Origin: Trichoplax sp. H2
Lineage: Eukaryota; Placozoa; Uniplacotomia; Trichoplacea
Length of the DNA stretch: 64,000 nt
Direction: 5' to 3'
Assembly (NCBI GenBank): GCA_003344405.1
Contig: NOWV01000034.1
Coordinates: 124,001 to 188,000, forward strand
Within the stretch, counting starts at the first letter, position 1, and each line of letters opens with the position of its first letter. Positions 46,501-59,214 of the stretch are shown piece by piece. A model generated the notes under the pieces. The model was not told where the DNA came from. It was given only the letters and a program-made list of their open reading frames with translations, and searched no databases. Both the position numbers and the translations under genes were made by a program.

Positions 46501-49296
46501 TGCTGATATATATATTTACAAGTTAAATTAATTAGCTGGAGGAGCTGAGCTGATTCGAAACAAAATGAGTAATGTAGAAATATCGTACCGCACGGATGAA
46601 ATTGAATATGTCTAGCGAGGAGGAGGTAATAGAAAGCGCCTTCGGTAATATAGAGCACTACTGTATGCTACTAACTAATTCTATGCCTATCTACCAATCT
46701 AAAATTATAATTCATTATTAATATAATTAAGTATGAGACCAAAAATCGGATAACTAATTAGTATTACAGTTTCAAAAATAAGTAATTATCAATTGACTAC
46801 TCGATTATTATCGACAATCAGCTTCCGTCGTTAATGTTAATAGCGATGAATTTGTACTGACAGTGAGAATATTCTTAACATATGTATCACCAATTCACGA
46901 TAGCAGTTTTTATAACACAGCAACGAACAGTAAACTGAAATTACGATAGCTTATATAATCGTTTATCTAATCAATTTAGTAACGGATTGTACTGTAGGCA
47001 CGTGGCTATTATAATAAGATATTAGTAATTCAGTATTATAAATTCAAGAAGTTGGATATTTGTAATTAGACACTAATTACTAAAGTGGTTTAGTTTACCG
47101 TACACCAACTAGTTCGGTTAGAGTCATTACGTAAATGTAGTCAACGCCAGTAATAAGGTGTAATTATAACTGTCGCCGCTGATTGTAATTTAAATCTGTG
47201 GAAGCGTCAATATTCCATCGCATCATTAAATGCTTTGTATATCTATAATCGAAAAGTGTAAATTGTCCAAACTGTCGGAAGACAGCATCATAGGCACGAA
47301 ATATTGTTGCACATGTATTTGAATTTTGTCGTTAAGTAAATAGCAAGTCATGGTGTTTAATACACTGTATGATTGCATACTGAGGTATGAAGAGAATTCT
47401 ATGCCTACAGCTAGTCTACAGGCAATAAATGCTGTTTTAGTCAGTGTATACCGATTACCGTATGCTTCTTAATTGTGGTAATATGACAGTGATTATAATT
47501 ATTAACATGTACTAAATTCTTAGTTTGCTTACAGGATTTCGATTGTCAATGAAGTATATTCATATTGTACAATGCAGTACAGTGAGGCAATTTAAATTTC
47601 TGAGACGATTACTATTTGACATACTATAATATACTATAGGATGAAGTTACCAATACGAATTTTGAATAGAGTACTGGAGTTATTCCAGATCATCCACAAA
47701 CGAGGAGAGACGCAAGCTAGCCTATTCTGCTGCTACCTCACTTGTACAGATGTTTTAAGTATTAAGCCAGTTCTATTATTATTTACTCGTTCACATCAGG
47801 TCATTTCTAGGTAATCTAAATATCCATTGCTGAACTGTACTATTGTTGGCTGCTGTAACTATCTTCTACGTTTAGCTTGTGTCGTCAGTACAGTAGGCAA
47901 AATTATGGATAATTTATAACATCAGTCATATTTGGATACTGTTTATACAAGATCAAAAATTCGAAAGAGATGCAAACGGTTACGAGTATTTAACAGAAAC
48001 ATACGAGTGTATAGTATCGAATTATATCACAGTTGTTGTTAATTCATTATGTAGTGTAAGATACTGCAATTCCTATGGAAGTATACTATGTATAATTGAA
48101 TTATTTTATCCGTATACAATAAGATAGTCTAGTAGATAACCCTTAAAATTAGATACATTTTTATTTCATAGCCCAAGATAAGATTAAGATTAATAATGTA
48201 ATCAATACTAATATGCGTAGAAACAGCTGCGAAAGGATTCCCTATAACGTTAATCAAATACTGTACTAAAAACTTGGAAATTCTATTTCACACGGCAAGG
48301 ATGGAAATAGAGCAATTTCAATGATGTTATGATTTTGAACAGTATCCAATGAAATAAAGTGTCTTTGGTCCCTTTTCCGCATACCGAGCGGTCGGCAGAT
48401 AGGTAAGTATACGTACATTGGTGTACAAACATACGGATCGAAAGGATAAAAATTGGCCACGGTATGGAGTATTGAAGAAGTCGCGATCTCTCATGCCATA
48501 CTGTTGAGCGGCATGAATTGAATACGTAATCGGTGTTGGATGCACTGTCAATCGATCAATGTATGGTTATTGTAAAAATTCGAGTTGTCGAGTTATGTGT
48601 GATATATATTACGAGTACAGTATATGTATGTGTCTATGCAGAAGAAAAAAGCTATTAGATGGACGAGTCAATTTTCCCGTTCACCATGACTATTGGAATA
48701 TACGTGTCTATGCAGTAGAAAAAAGCTATAGATGAACGAGTCAATTTTTCCGTTCCCCATGACTATTGATAAAGGATTCTTTCAAACACAATCTATTATA
48801 GGTTGACTAGACTACACGAGTTACTACTCGGTGTCCATGAACACTATGCACACTCATCGTAGTAAATTGATGATGGTGAAAAAACAGCTAAGATTATCTA
48901 CGCCTAATTGACACAATGTGGTTCATTGCTGCTGGTCAATGCTGAGCCAGTTCAAACCGACTATCCTATAGTGGCTATACATTCACAATTTTCGAACGCT
49001 ATAAGGCTTTTGCAGTCTTGTTATTAAAAGATTCAACTCTAGACGTTGCTTATTTTTAACACTAGACAAGATTAAATTTACGACGAGCATTAAAATAGCG
49101 TTAAAATGTTCAATCAATTCTTCTATGAGACAACTGTCGGCCATTGGGATAACATCGATGGAAGTACAGTACTCTAGTCACTATAGAGTTTCAGTGATCC
49201 ATCGTCATCGTTGCACTACGGTCAATTGGTACTGCCAACTGCAATACTTACTTGGTTGGCTTTATTGATTTGTTTTTTCAATCCAGCGAAAGACAT
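43590..49296 (-). CDS. SH3GL1: Endophilin A (N-BAR plus SH3 domain)
   Basis: Nine exons: 49296-49252, 45986-45918, 45331-45115, 45027-44966, 44853-44782, 44663-44597, 44448-44348, 44204-44101, 43947-43590. Phases agree and give 364 residues (human SH3GL1 368). The symbol marks the endophilin-A family; the ortholog among SH3GL1/2/3 cannot be assigned. Exon 1 encodes only the amphipathic H0 helix ([15 protein letters not shown]), isolated by a 3.3 kb intron. The BAR domain has [40 protein letters not shown] and GRRLDYD. A linker with a WW-binding-type PPSY motif (about 267-270) and a run of Asp leads to the SH3 domain (about 307-364: [32 protein letters not shown]). Endophilins sense and induce curvature at endocytic necks and recruit dynamin and synaptojanin. 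An open frame at 46084-46383 in intron 1 is not considered real. Confidence 0.95.
48630..48770. repeat. Tandem duplication, two copies of about 70 bp, in endophilin intron 1
   Basis: Two adjacent copies begin GTGTCTATGCAG at about 48630 and 48704. They share AAAAAAGCTAT, GACGAGTCAATTTT / AACGAGTCAATTTT and CCATGACTATTG, with several substitutions and a 3-base difference. Confidence 0.8.
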
Positions 49297-50879
49297 CTCG
49301 TTTAATTTGAAATAATATTAAATGGAGGGGAACGAATCGTCAGTCTCTACGTTCTTCCACAATCCGAATAACGCGATAGTTATTGTACAATATTCACGAG
49401 CAATTACCAAAAGGTGATGCAAAAATAGTCTCCCACTTTGTGAAAGGAACCAACTATAAAAAAGAAGAGCAATGACTTGAGGTACTGAGCGTACTATCAG
49501 CAGTGTACTCCGTTTTGTAAGCAGCACGCTGCTCAGCGTTCACTGTACACTGTACACTCTACACTGTGGACAGTACAGTACTATCCATACTGACTTTTCC
49601 ATTGGTTTGACTGGACTTTACAGTACACAGTACTGTACTACTGGATCTCCTGCTAAGTACTGTACTATACTTGGACATCACCAAAATTGGACGACAAAGA
49701 AAGAAATTTCATCCTGGCCCATACTATTATATAATTATCTAAAAATAAACAATTACAATGTGCAATGGCTTCTTTTTCCTCTATTTTCTACATACAGTCT
49801 ACTACACAGTCGGTAAACAGGAGCAACATGAGAGGTGACAGTCTATTTCGCTCAATGTTCTATTACTGTAGACTGGTGGCTGAGTTTGAAAACTGCTTTT
49901 ACTGTTCAGAGAGCTAAGGTCTTAATCAAGCAAGCCTGTGTTTATCTGAGACGATCCATTTCAAAATACTTCCTTTTGGTGCTTCATTGATTTCTATGGC
50001 TAGAAAGAATGATGGCGATTGATACACAACGGTATACTGTACACTGTACAGTGTACAGTATAGAATTGATGGCAATGTAACATTGAAACATTATACTGTA
50101 CACAAAAAAGGCAAGATAAAAGTAATGTTTACACTTATACTTGGAGAGAGAGAGAGAGAGTTTCTTCCATGATTGCCAAATATGGTAATCGTTCCAGGAC
50201 ATCTATATTAATGAAGGCAATGGGCTGGACTGAAAGTCGCCGAAAATGATGATGTCATTGACTTGGAGCGCGTTGCTTGCAGTACACTCGTACAGTACAG
50301 TACAGTAAAGGAGGCGTTCCCATGCTACAGTAAACCCTTTTTTTTCTTGGTACTGTGGCCGTACACGACGGTAGAACTTCAATTATGAAGAAATTAGACT
50401 TCCTACGTATATTCTGTCAACGGATTCTTGTAATTTAACTCTTCCTCTATCGATTGACTTGTATTTTATTGAAAATCGACAGAAACTTTATTATTTTATT
50501 GTCAAAGTTTTTCGGGAAAATGGACTGTGACAAACGGTACAGCAGAGACCCTCTATGATAGTATCCACAAATCCCGTGATTGTGATTGTCGGAACTGATT
50601 ACTGTTTTCTGCAACAGGGCTTGTAGCTACTATACGTGTACACTGTGCAGAACAGTGCACCATATTTGCATATTCTTTTAACATCTCCGATTACAGCTAA
50701 CCTACTGTATAACTTACTCATATACCAGCACTTGCACGATAAAGATCGATATTATTGTGGCATTGACAATATTGAAACTTCAAAACGTGTAATAAGCATA
50801 CTGTACCTTACCATTATATCATAAGATACTTGACCCACGCGAATCATTTCTATACTCTACAAGTGTACATGGTGTCGCA
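49297..50879. repeat. Intergenic with scattered palindromic TACTG/CAGTA repeats and a GA microsatellite
   Basis: Endophilin and the hydrolase diverge from this region. Palindromic TGTACAGTA-type clusters lie at about 49541-49670, 50030-50110, 50280-50310 and 50632-50665. A GA dinucleotide run lies at 50143-50160. Small open frames overlapping these repeats carry no recognisable domain and are not called. Confidence 0.65.
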
Positions 50880-51770
50880 ATGAGGGATGATTACGTCTGG
50901 TGCTATTCTGCAGAGGGATTTCACAAAGTCTACTACCGCCAGTGGGGAGAAAGCAATGGAAATAATGTCATCGTATGTTGTCACGGTGTTATGCGGAATT
51001 TGCATGATTTCGACTATATTGGAAAGACACTAGCAGATCAAGGCTACTGTGCCGTTTGTCCTGATGTTGTTGGACGAGGCGAAAGCGATCATTTTCGAGA
51101 TGCTAAAAACTATTCTTATTATCAGTACATCCTAGATATTACTGCAATTGTTGCCAAGGTCGGAGCTAAGACAGTAGATTGGCTGGGTACCTCAATGGGT
51201 GGATTGATGGGGATGATGATTGCTTCACAACCAAATACGATCATTCGCCGCCTGATAATGAATGACATCGGTCCAATCGTGTTACTAGCTGCCTTGAAAC
51301 GGATCCAGGCTTATGCAGGTAAAGAAGCATATTTTAATAATTTCGACGAAGCTTGCCAGGCGATGCGTAAGAACTACGCACCTTTTGGAATAAAGAACGA
51401 TGAGCACTGGATGCATATTTTCAAGCATACCGTTAAACAGCTACAAGATGGTCGATGGACCATCAAAGCGGATTCTCGTTGTATGACGCAAGGTCTTGAT
51501 CCTAGCCATCAGGAAAGCGATGCACTACCAGATATTGATGAAGATGGAAATATTATTTTTTGGAAATATTGGGAAAAAATTTCTTGCCCAGTTTTACTGA
51601 CCCATGGTGCAAACTCTGATTTGGTAACAGCTGAAGTTGTTAAAACAATGAAGCAGTATCCCATACAGCTAGAGTCCTATTCATTTCAAGATGTAGGTCA
51701 TGCCCCAGCATTAATGGAGCCTGATCAGATCAGTATAATTACTGCTTGGCTTAAGAAAACAACTTTTTAG
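50880..51770 (+). CDS. Intronless alpha/beta hydrolase of bacterial type
   Basis: One uninterrupted frame of 296 residues encodes a complete alpha/beta-hydrolase fold. Visible elements are the oxyanion-hole motif CCHGVMRN (His35-Gly36), the loop CPDVVGRGESD (60-70), the nucleophile elbow GTSMGG with Ser105, a late acid candidate Asp247 in GANSDLV, and the catalytic His274 in VGHAPALME. PDVVGRGxSD, VDWxGTSMGGLxGM and VGHAPALM are, as I remember them, typical of a proteobacterial hydrolase subfamily rather than of animal ABHD proteins. The substrate cannot be told from sequence; an ester or thioester hydrolase is likely. Unlike its intron-rich neighbours it has no intron. It sits among spliced animal genes and has AT-rich flanks, which fits an integrated transfer or a retrocopy. 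The ATG at 50880 is the first in frame and gives the usual domain start. Confidence 0.92.
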   Translation: MRDDYVWCYSAEGFHKVYYRQWGESNGNNVIVCCHGVMRNLHDFDYIGKTLADQGYCAVCPDVVGRGESDHFRDAKNYSYYQYILDITAIVAKVGAKTVDWLGTSMGGLMGMMIASQPNTIIRRLIMNDIGPIVLLAALKRIQAYAGKEAYFNNFDEACQAMRKNYAPFGIKNDEHWMHIFKHTVKQLQDGRWTIKADSRCMTQGLDPSHQESDALPDIDEDGNIIFWKYWEKISCPVLLTHGANSDLVTAEVVKTMKQYPIQLESYSFQDVGHAPALMEPDQISIITAWLKKTTF

Positions 51771-53224
51771 ATCCAATCTCTCTAACTTTGAAATATTAAC
51801 ATAGAATAATAATACGTATAATGCTATTCAGTAGTACACAACAGTATAACCGAAAAGGCTATTAATTACTGCTCAAAATTGATATACTGTACATAATTAT
51901 CCTAGAATAGAACACATATTCCAGCTACATCAATATTTATACCGCCTACTATTTCAATTTTCTGTAATATAAAATTATAGCTGCATGATAATGAGAATTC
52001 ACTATCATTGGCTAAAGTTGTGCAAACGCTCTGTAATAAATATCATTAAACTATACTGATGCAAGTTATAACCTTCAGCCATTATACATATACTGTACAT
52101 TGTACAGTATATACCTGTAATTTTGATGACAATTTTAGAGCAAATGAAGGAATCATGAATTGAAAAGAGTGATAAGGAGTGTGTGAATATACAACTTCAG
52201 TAGTATTATTTTATTTGGATAGTCATGATAATATTCTAACCGACAGCTCTTGTAAACGATAGCAAAAATCTTCATTTAATTAATTGATTTTAGAGGAGTT
52301 TTGTTTATTGTCAATGGTTTTGATATTTTGTTAAAACTATGAAAACTATTGACAAAACACAAAATTCCCTTTAATTTTATTCGATGCACGGTGTACAAGT
52401 GATATAATTGCACTGCATTAAATGATGGCTATCCACTACATTTAAAATGGGAAAGATCATAATGTCATCACACTATCGCTCATGACATCGTAGATGTACT
52501 AAATCTACAGTATTACAATATCTGTACTTCGATTCGAATGCACAAATCACTGCGAAAACTGTAGTAATAGCTCAATGCCGGGTGGAAAGCAACCCGAGAA
52601 CATGTGTAACAACTTTATTACTTTACAGTTATTAATGTGTCCTGTATACCGATCTATAATATCAAGTTTGTAGCCTCTCGTTTAACTCTTTTAAATGTAG
52701 ATTTCACACGTTTCGAATGGCAGCTGCTAACTGTGTTCGGTAGTTCTGTTCAGTACAGTAAAAAGTACTGTAAGCACTGTACTGTACACTGTACACTACA
52801 GTAGTGTACAACAATTTGCACATTGCCTAAAACCATAGCCTGAAGCATATACTGTAGATCATAACGATTTGAACCGAACCGAACCTTTCTCAGGTCTACA
52901 GTGAAACCTAACTCAAGGCGTTTTTCTTCGGTATCTAGGCTACGCGCGTATCTACGTTACTGCCCAATCAGCTACTGCACGCAATCATCGACACAGTAAT
53001 AGCGGTTAAATTCATATTTCATATCTAATGAGATGCGCTTTAGTTTCTTCAATATCGAGTTTTACAACCTTCATCAGGATTGATAATACAGTAAATTGAC
53101 GGTAAAGTATACGGGCATAATTGTGGTAGACAGCTTTCTTGCCCAAATTATTGAACAAATTTCTACTTTGACGTCGAGAAACTGCAAATTTCAACCGGTT
53201 ATCTGTAAGAGTTTGGAGCCCACG
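51771..53224. other. Intergenic, hydrolase to ARL10-like gene
   Basis: AT-rich spacer with no recognised gene. An AATAAA at about 52035 may serve the hydrolase. A perfect inverted repeat TACTGTACA / TGTACAGTA lies at 52091-52112 and a palindromic TACTG/CAGTA cluster at 52750-52810. The latter is about 420 bases upstream of the proposed ARL10-like start. Confidence 0.55.
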
Positions 53225-55709
53225 ATGACGACAGTACGAGAATGTGTTCTACTTGCCTTTGCCTTTTGCCGCATTGGGTTATATACGGTAGGAAATTTTT
53301 TCGAAACCCCTTGAAGTGCATTCTATTCCTATTTTATAGTATTCTATTGATAGCACTCAGCCATATCGTAACCAATGTTCGATCTCGTTCACGCGAAATG
53401 AGTTGGTATATTTTCCCATTTATATACACGTATCTACAAAATGGATATTATATAGCTTATTATAAGGTTATTATTTACATTTATCTATGCTCTATTTACA
53501 GTACTGTATCTATAATATCTATATTCTAGTATACGTTACTCTTTATAGTGTAAGTGTTGTATTGTGAACTAAAGACTGTTCAGTAAAAGTAGAAAAATGT
53601 TATCGCCTATCTACAGTATATAAGATTGGTAGCAGTTTAGTATGCCATTCTCCTGTATGGAAATGATTTTACTGGATATTCGATGTATTTGCTGTAACAT
53701 CTATTGAAACCATCTTACAGATAACCTCCTTGACTATGCTTGGTAAAAGTTAGTTACTTTATATCACTCTAGTTGCATATAAGATTGCAATAATCCAAAG
53801 TAATTTTATTAATGGTTCATAAAATATTTCACGAAATAATAATTAACAGATAATTAATAACTTGACAGTCCAATTTTAAATACGCACATGTGGCGGTTAA
53901 GTATACACACTGATCATGATAACACCATCATAATTCATTAAATCGCATTTACTAATTTAGTTTAGATGGGAACTGACATACAATATACTGTATTATTATA
54001 CCTTCAGATGCTATTTCGTTAAGATACCTACTCAAATCTATACAATGAGTTGCGTAACTATTGTGGGTTTAGTATTAGTTTTTCTACAAAGCCATAATGT
54101 AGAAAAGAAGATGTATTGATTTTAAGTATTTATTTAAATCTAAAATGATAACAAATAAGTACTTCTAACTGAATGAGTAAACGACTAATCGTTTGATGAA
54201 TTGCCAAATGTGTAAGTAATCTTAGCTCGTGGGCCTTTGCGCGCTAACAATCAGTCGGCCAGTGGCTTATCATCTTATAGTTAACAATCTTTATGGTCTA
54301 GCGTCAATTGCCCAATTTTACTAATGAAAGCAGCATTTTTTAGTAAACAATACTTATTCATCTTTAATTAATGAGATAGCATGTACCACAGCATCTTCGC
54401 TACGTAGAGGATAACAATTATAATTATTGTTAAACAATAATATTGCGGTTTATATAAAATTAAGTACGATAAGCCTTTCCATTTTATCTAATAAAAAATT
54501 TATAGCTGTTTCCTTTAGAGTGTAGTCAAGTTTTAATTTAATATCTGCAGTGCTACAGGAGAATTTTCTATGGACCTCCCCCTCCCCCAAGGCCGGGCTT
54601 TTCAGCAATTTGCATTGGAATAACTGGAGCTGGAAAGTCCAAAGTTCTTGCTGTTTTATGCAGTGAAAAGGATGAAATCATACCTACCCAAGGTAATAAT
54701 TTCATTCCATCAGGTTAAGCCTTATCAAAAATTGATCTCATAGAAAAATTATAATCATATAAATACTCCAGGGTTTTCAATTAAGGATGTTCCTTTTGAA
54801 AATGCCATACTTCATGTAAAAGAAATTGGAGGTAATTTGACAAATTTGTCTATCTAAAAAGGTATACGTGTATATAGCTATATTACCGATAATTCTACAC
54901 CTTTATCAGCAATGAAATCACCTATATCAGAATTATCGTGTAATAAAATATACCTGCCTAATAATACTCTAGTTCATATTAATTCCATATTAGATGCTCA
55001 ATTCTATATTTACACATAGCAGTATGCATTCGTAACTACTTATCTGAAGGGTTTACGTAACTTAATTCATTTTAGGTAGTGAAATGCTTCGAAAATACTG
55101 GAAAAAATACTACCGTGGGGTACAAGGAATTGTAAGCAATGCGTAGCTTGTGCATACTGCACAGATAGTTGATATGGTTATTGTTATCTACTCATACAGA
55201 AAGCTATTCGGTTAATAAATTCTTGTCATCACATAGATAAACAGTATTGTATATGCTAACACTATTTTTTTAATTTTTTAGATATTTGTTGTAGATAGTT
55301 CTTGCGATGAAGACACACTAAAAATAGCGTCGGAAGAATTTTGTAAAGCAATTATGGATCCTGATTTGGCTGGGTTGCCGTTACTCGTTCTTCTTAATTC
55401 GATAGACCAATCGAAAGCCCGTAGCATTGAAGAAGTTAGTATTCTGCTGCTTTTAACATAAGATACGACCCTGAGACTATCTCAAATATTGATCAATTAA
55501 ATTCATTTTATAACGCTGTCATGATATTGACAATATTTCATTTCTAGATAACTAATGCTTTTAACATTAATGAATTGTGCTCTGAGAGAAAGTGGTCCAT
55601 TCGGAATTGTTATGCCTGTGATGCTGATTCGGCAAGGTCCGCTTTTAAACCTTTCATAGAAAATATGCTGGAACAGTATGGCCATTCTAATGATAATAAT
55701 AGGCTATAA
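53225..55709 (+). CDS. ARL10-like ARF-family GTPase, membrane-anchored, degenerate G motifs
   Basis: Secure exons: 54551-54692, 54772-54831, 55076-55131, 55282-55434, 55548-55709, all in phase. A first exon 53225-53287 is proposed because it starts with ATG, encodes a short hydrophobic stretch (VLLAFAFCRIGLY), ends at a GTAGGA donor in matching phase, and gives the N-terminal membrane segment followed by basic residues (CYRR) seen in ARL10. With it the protein is 211 residues. Features are a Pro-rich stretch (PPPPPRPG), P-loop GITGAGKS, switch-2 region EIGGSEMLRKYW (like ARL10 LEIGGSQNLRFYW, lacking the usual Gln), and IFVVDSS. The NKxD guanine-specificity motif reads NSID. Mammalian ARL10 is a poorly studied mitochondrial/membrane ARF-like protein. 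The first exon is tentative. Confidence 0.78.
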
Positions 55710-57040
55710 TCACGCTATAGTATCTACTTCCTCTATTTTACCCCTATCAGATAATTGAAGTAACGTAGTAATGCTGCTTTTCAGTATTACAATATAAATT
55801 TTCTTCGATTTCCTTGTATAATTACCTGCCATAAGAAAGAGCATCGTCGTTAAGAACATATTTTAGATTTTTTTGAAGATAAAATTGCTAACCCTTCGCC
55901 TTATATTATAGGTTTAGTAATCTTTTTAAGTGTAAATTAATAATATACGTGTATAATGAAAAAATATGCATAGGTATCATTAATATATACTGATGATGAA
56001 GGTAGTACTACGACGATACTGTATAAAGTGAAGTGCATCAAATTCATGTTTATATTACTATAACTACTCGATAAATGAACTTATGCTAATATGTTGTACA
56101 TTTGTTATCAAATCTTGCTAGTTAAACTTGATGTAAAAATTTTTACTTCAGTTTTTTAGCTTTAATTCTTGCTAGTTAAATACAGCATAAAATCCAACTT
56201 GTAGTTAATTAATACCATGACATGTCATCTATGATTTCAGCAATTTTTACATATTTGCTTCTTCACTCTTTGTTAATTACGTAAAATCTATCACGTCTTC
56301 AGTACCGCAGTCGTGAATATAGTTATTTATCCAATTCCCGCTGCCAATGACAACTTGGTAAGAGTAAATCAACGTTATTATCAGATACTAGTTATTTAAG
56401 CATATACTATTTCATCAAGCCCGACACGTTTGGATAGTTATAAAAAATTTGAATCTATAGATATACCATTTAAAAATATTGCTTTCACATGATTGTTTTC
56501 ATACCATGAATAAAAGATAGTAAATCTCTACTTATACATTAAGCTGGAGTATTACGTGACTTCGACTGGATACAAATAATGAGACACTATGATCTGCCAA
56601 TAGAACTGACAGCGTCAGAAAAATTAATAAGGAGTAACTAGGTCAACAAAATTTGACACAAATAGCAGACATAAATTTATTACGTAATACAAGCTACCTC
56701 CAAAATTAGATAAACATTATATACCATACTTTGCAATAGATATCAATTATAGGTGGTAAGTTATAAAATCTACTTTCAACATTCATTAATTTACAGTATC
56801 CGTGCCGCTATTCTCGTACTATAGCGATATTTATGCAACGATAGAAATTCTAGCATATCATACAATGGTGCCCAGTTACTTCCGCTGTAGTAACATATTG
56901 ACAGAAATCATAAATATAAAATATCATTTCAAAGCATTGTCTCTTTGTATATTCTTCAGCTAACAGAATAAGCGAGATGTAAGTAAAAATTGGCACAACG
57001 TAAGTATACGCTAGCGACTTGATAATCATATAAACTAGAA
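55710..57040. other. Intergenic between convergent ARL10-like gene and NDUFS4
   Basis: AT-rich with no open frame of note on either strand. It holds the 3' ends of both convergent genes. Nothing else is recognised. Confidence 0.5.
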
Positions 57041-58869
57041 TTATTTAGTAGACACTCTGGTTTTCTTATTCCATGAGAAGTTTGCACCGTATGTCTTGGG
57101 TACCATTGTTGGTAATTGGGGCGAATCAACAGTATAAGTCCAACCTATTACAATGAATGATGATAAGTGTAAAATTAGCACGATTACTGCATATAAAATC
57201 ACAAATTTCTCGATATTCCATTAATGACATACAGAGCATTATAATGTAGCGTAATATCAATTAATAAAAATAACATCCATTCACACAATTTTATGTAGTA
57301 GCATTATAACTTGCAGAAAAGAACCGCATTAATACCAATACGAAATTACTTTGTCTAATAAAATGTGCAAATTTTTAGTTTATTCCTTAGTACAATCATA
57401 CCGTTTTTCTCTGCGAATGCAATAGCCTCTTCTTTACTATCGAATTGTACATAAACGTTCGACACCGGATCAGCACTGTCAAAAATGAACAATTACATTA
57501 ATTTTATTCATTATCGTAATCATTCAGTTTTTTCTGTAGTTATTAATATGGTTGGACATAGTTCGCGTTTTCAACTAATTAAATCCTTGGAAGTTCGAAA
57601 TATTCCAAGATCGACATTTTAATTAACGGACGTAGATTATAGTGTTCTAATACAGTAACAAAAATTGGTTCTAAATAAATCAGTTAAAGTAGTGACAGCT
57701 ATGGCTTGGATACAGTAACATTAATTGCATGTTATAAATACCAATGTAGTGCCTAGCAATTGAAATTTCTCAGGACTAACATCAAATCCATTAAAAAGAA
57801 CACAGTATTACCTGGAAGCCCAGCCCATCAGTGGATTTTCCCATCTTTCTTGGTTATCAAAATCTAAGATCCACAGACGTGTAGCATAAGTACCAGACTG
57901 CATAGCGTTACGTGCAGGCTTATAGATACGAACTATCCGAGTAGCCATCTCATCCATTGGAACTCCAGTAACTTCAGATATATCTTTCTGTAAGGTCAAA
58001 ATGTCAATTAGCAAACTCTTGAAATGAGTACAAACAATTTACTGGTACAGCAGTCGACGAATCTACTAGCATAAGTAATATACATAATTCTATGCACACA
58101 AGTTTATCCATAGATGATGCGCGTATGATCGCAGTAAAATCTAGGGTATAATGTTAAACGCTTTTTTTCTCGAATATAAGTTCTGCAATAGGATAATATT
58201 TACAGCATACGCTTAAAATACCTGCTACGATTGTAGCATTTGTAAGAATAGAGATCAATTTGTAGGTAAAATTAAAAAAAGTATCGCAATAAAAGAGGGA
58301 AATCATTTCCCGAACAAACATGTGGTATGATTTTAATATCCCAACACCGAGCATGAAGCAATGCGATGCTTGGAGGAATGGAAAGGTTATTGCTGTACTG
58401 TACTGTACGTGTTGACTCTAGCTACATTGATCACTATACTGTACTTAGTATACTATTGTACAGTATACTATCTGGAAATGCGAGGCAACGTCAATATACT
58501 GTATAGTTAAACGTTTCAAAAATAAGTAGTATATCTTCCAGTTGATCGATTTAAGAGTACTATATCGTGAAAGGTTTTATCACTTGCAATAAATATACTG
58601 TATAATCGGATAAAGGTGATATTACACACCACGCTTTATACTAGTAGTACGATTTTATTTTATTTTTCCAAGATTAACGGCAAGCTGCTGAAATTAGAAT
58701 AGTAGTATATGTCTTTTACCTCCACATTTTTATATAAATCAATTTTCTTGTCCTTCTCACCAACTGTTACTTCATTGAACTTTATTGCCGAACTAGAAAG
58801 ACCACGCCATACAGTTCTATTTCGTCCTAGAGAGACAGTTCTACTAGCGACTCGCATCCAATTCGCCAT
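57041..58869 (-). CDS. NDUFS4: NDUFS4, accessory 18 kDa subunit of mitochondrial complex I
   Basis: Four exons: 58869-58720, 57987-57812, 57475-57402, 57144-57041. Phases agree and give 167 residues (human 175). The N terminus is a mitochondrial presequence rich in Arg, Ser and Thr (residues about 1-30, with [14 protein letters not shown]). The mature domain has [25 protein letters not shown], the segment around [21 protein letters not shown] and the conserved C terminus [17 protein letters not shown]. The subunit sits at the junction of the N and Q modules in the matrix arm and is needed for complex I assembly and stability. The start was placed at the ATG of MANWM because the frame upstream opens only with GTG. 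It is divergent from MRPL34. Confidence 0.96.
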
Positions 58870-59214
58870 GTTGAATTTTCTCACCAGCGCAAAAATCTGC
58901 TGTGAGAACCAGTGACAACAGTAGCTAGAGTACAGTGTACAGTACGTACTAGCCTACAGTACATGACCACCGTACGAGTACTGTAGTAGTAAGGTAAATG
59001 TTGTCTCTATCGCCACTACAGTTGTTAGAGTACAGTATGCAAGCCAGTGTTGCGATTAAAAACTCTATGGAAAAGTAAGGTAGGCAAACCTCAACAGCTT
59101 GAGCAGCTTGCCAACCTCGCCGACCTGACAGCTGTAGACTCTAGTAAGAAATCTCTTCACAGCAACACCGACACAACTTGCCTCCATACTGTTTGATGGA
59201 TATTTAATACCGAC
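58870..59214. promoter_or_regulatory. Likely shared divergent promoter of NDUFS4 and MRPL34
   Basis: The start codons of two nuclear genes for mitochondrial proteins face away from each other with 345 bases between them. The interval holds TACTG/CAGTA repeats at about 58928-59040 and a locally higher-GC segment after them. No TATA box is obvious. Further repeats lie at 58394-58475, in NDUFS4 intron 1. Confidence 0.55.

Noticed and set aside
48266-48551. Two overlapping minus-strand frames of 64 and 74 codons
   Set aside because: They overlap each other in different frames inside an endophilin intron and lack domains.
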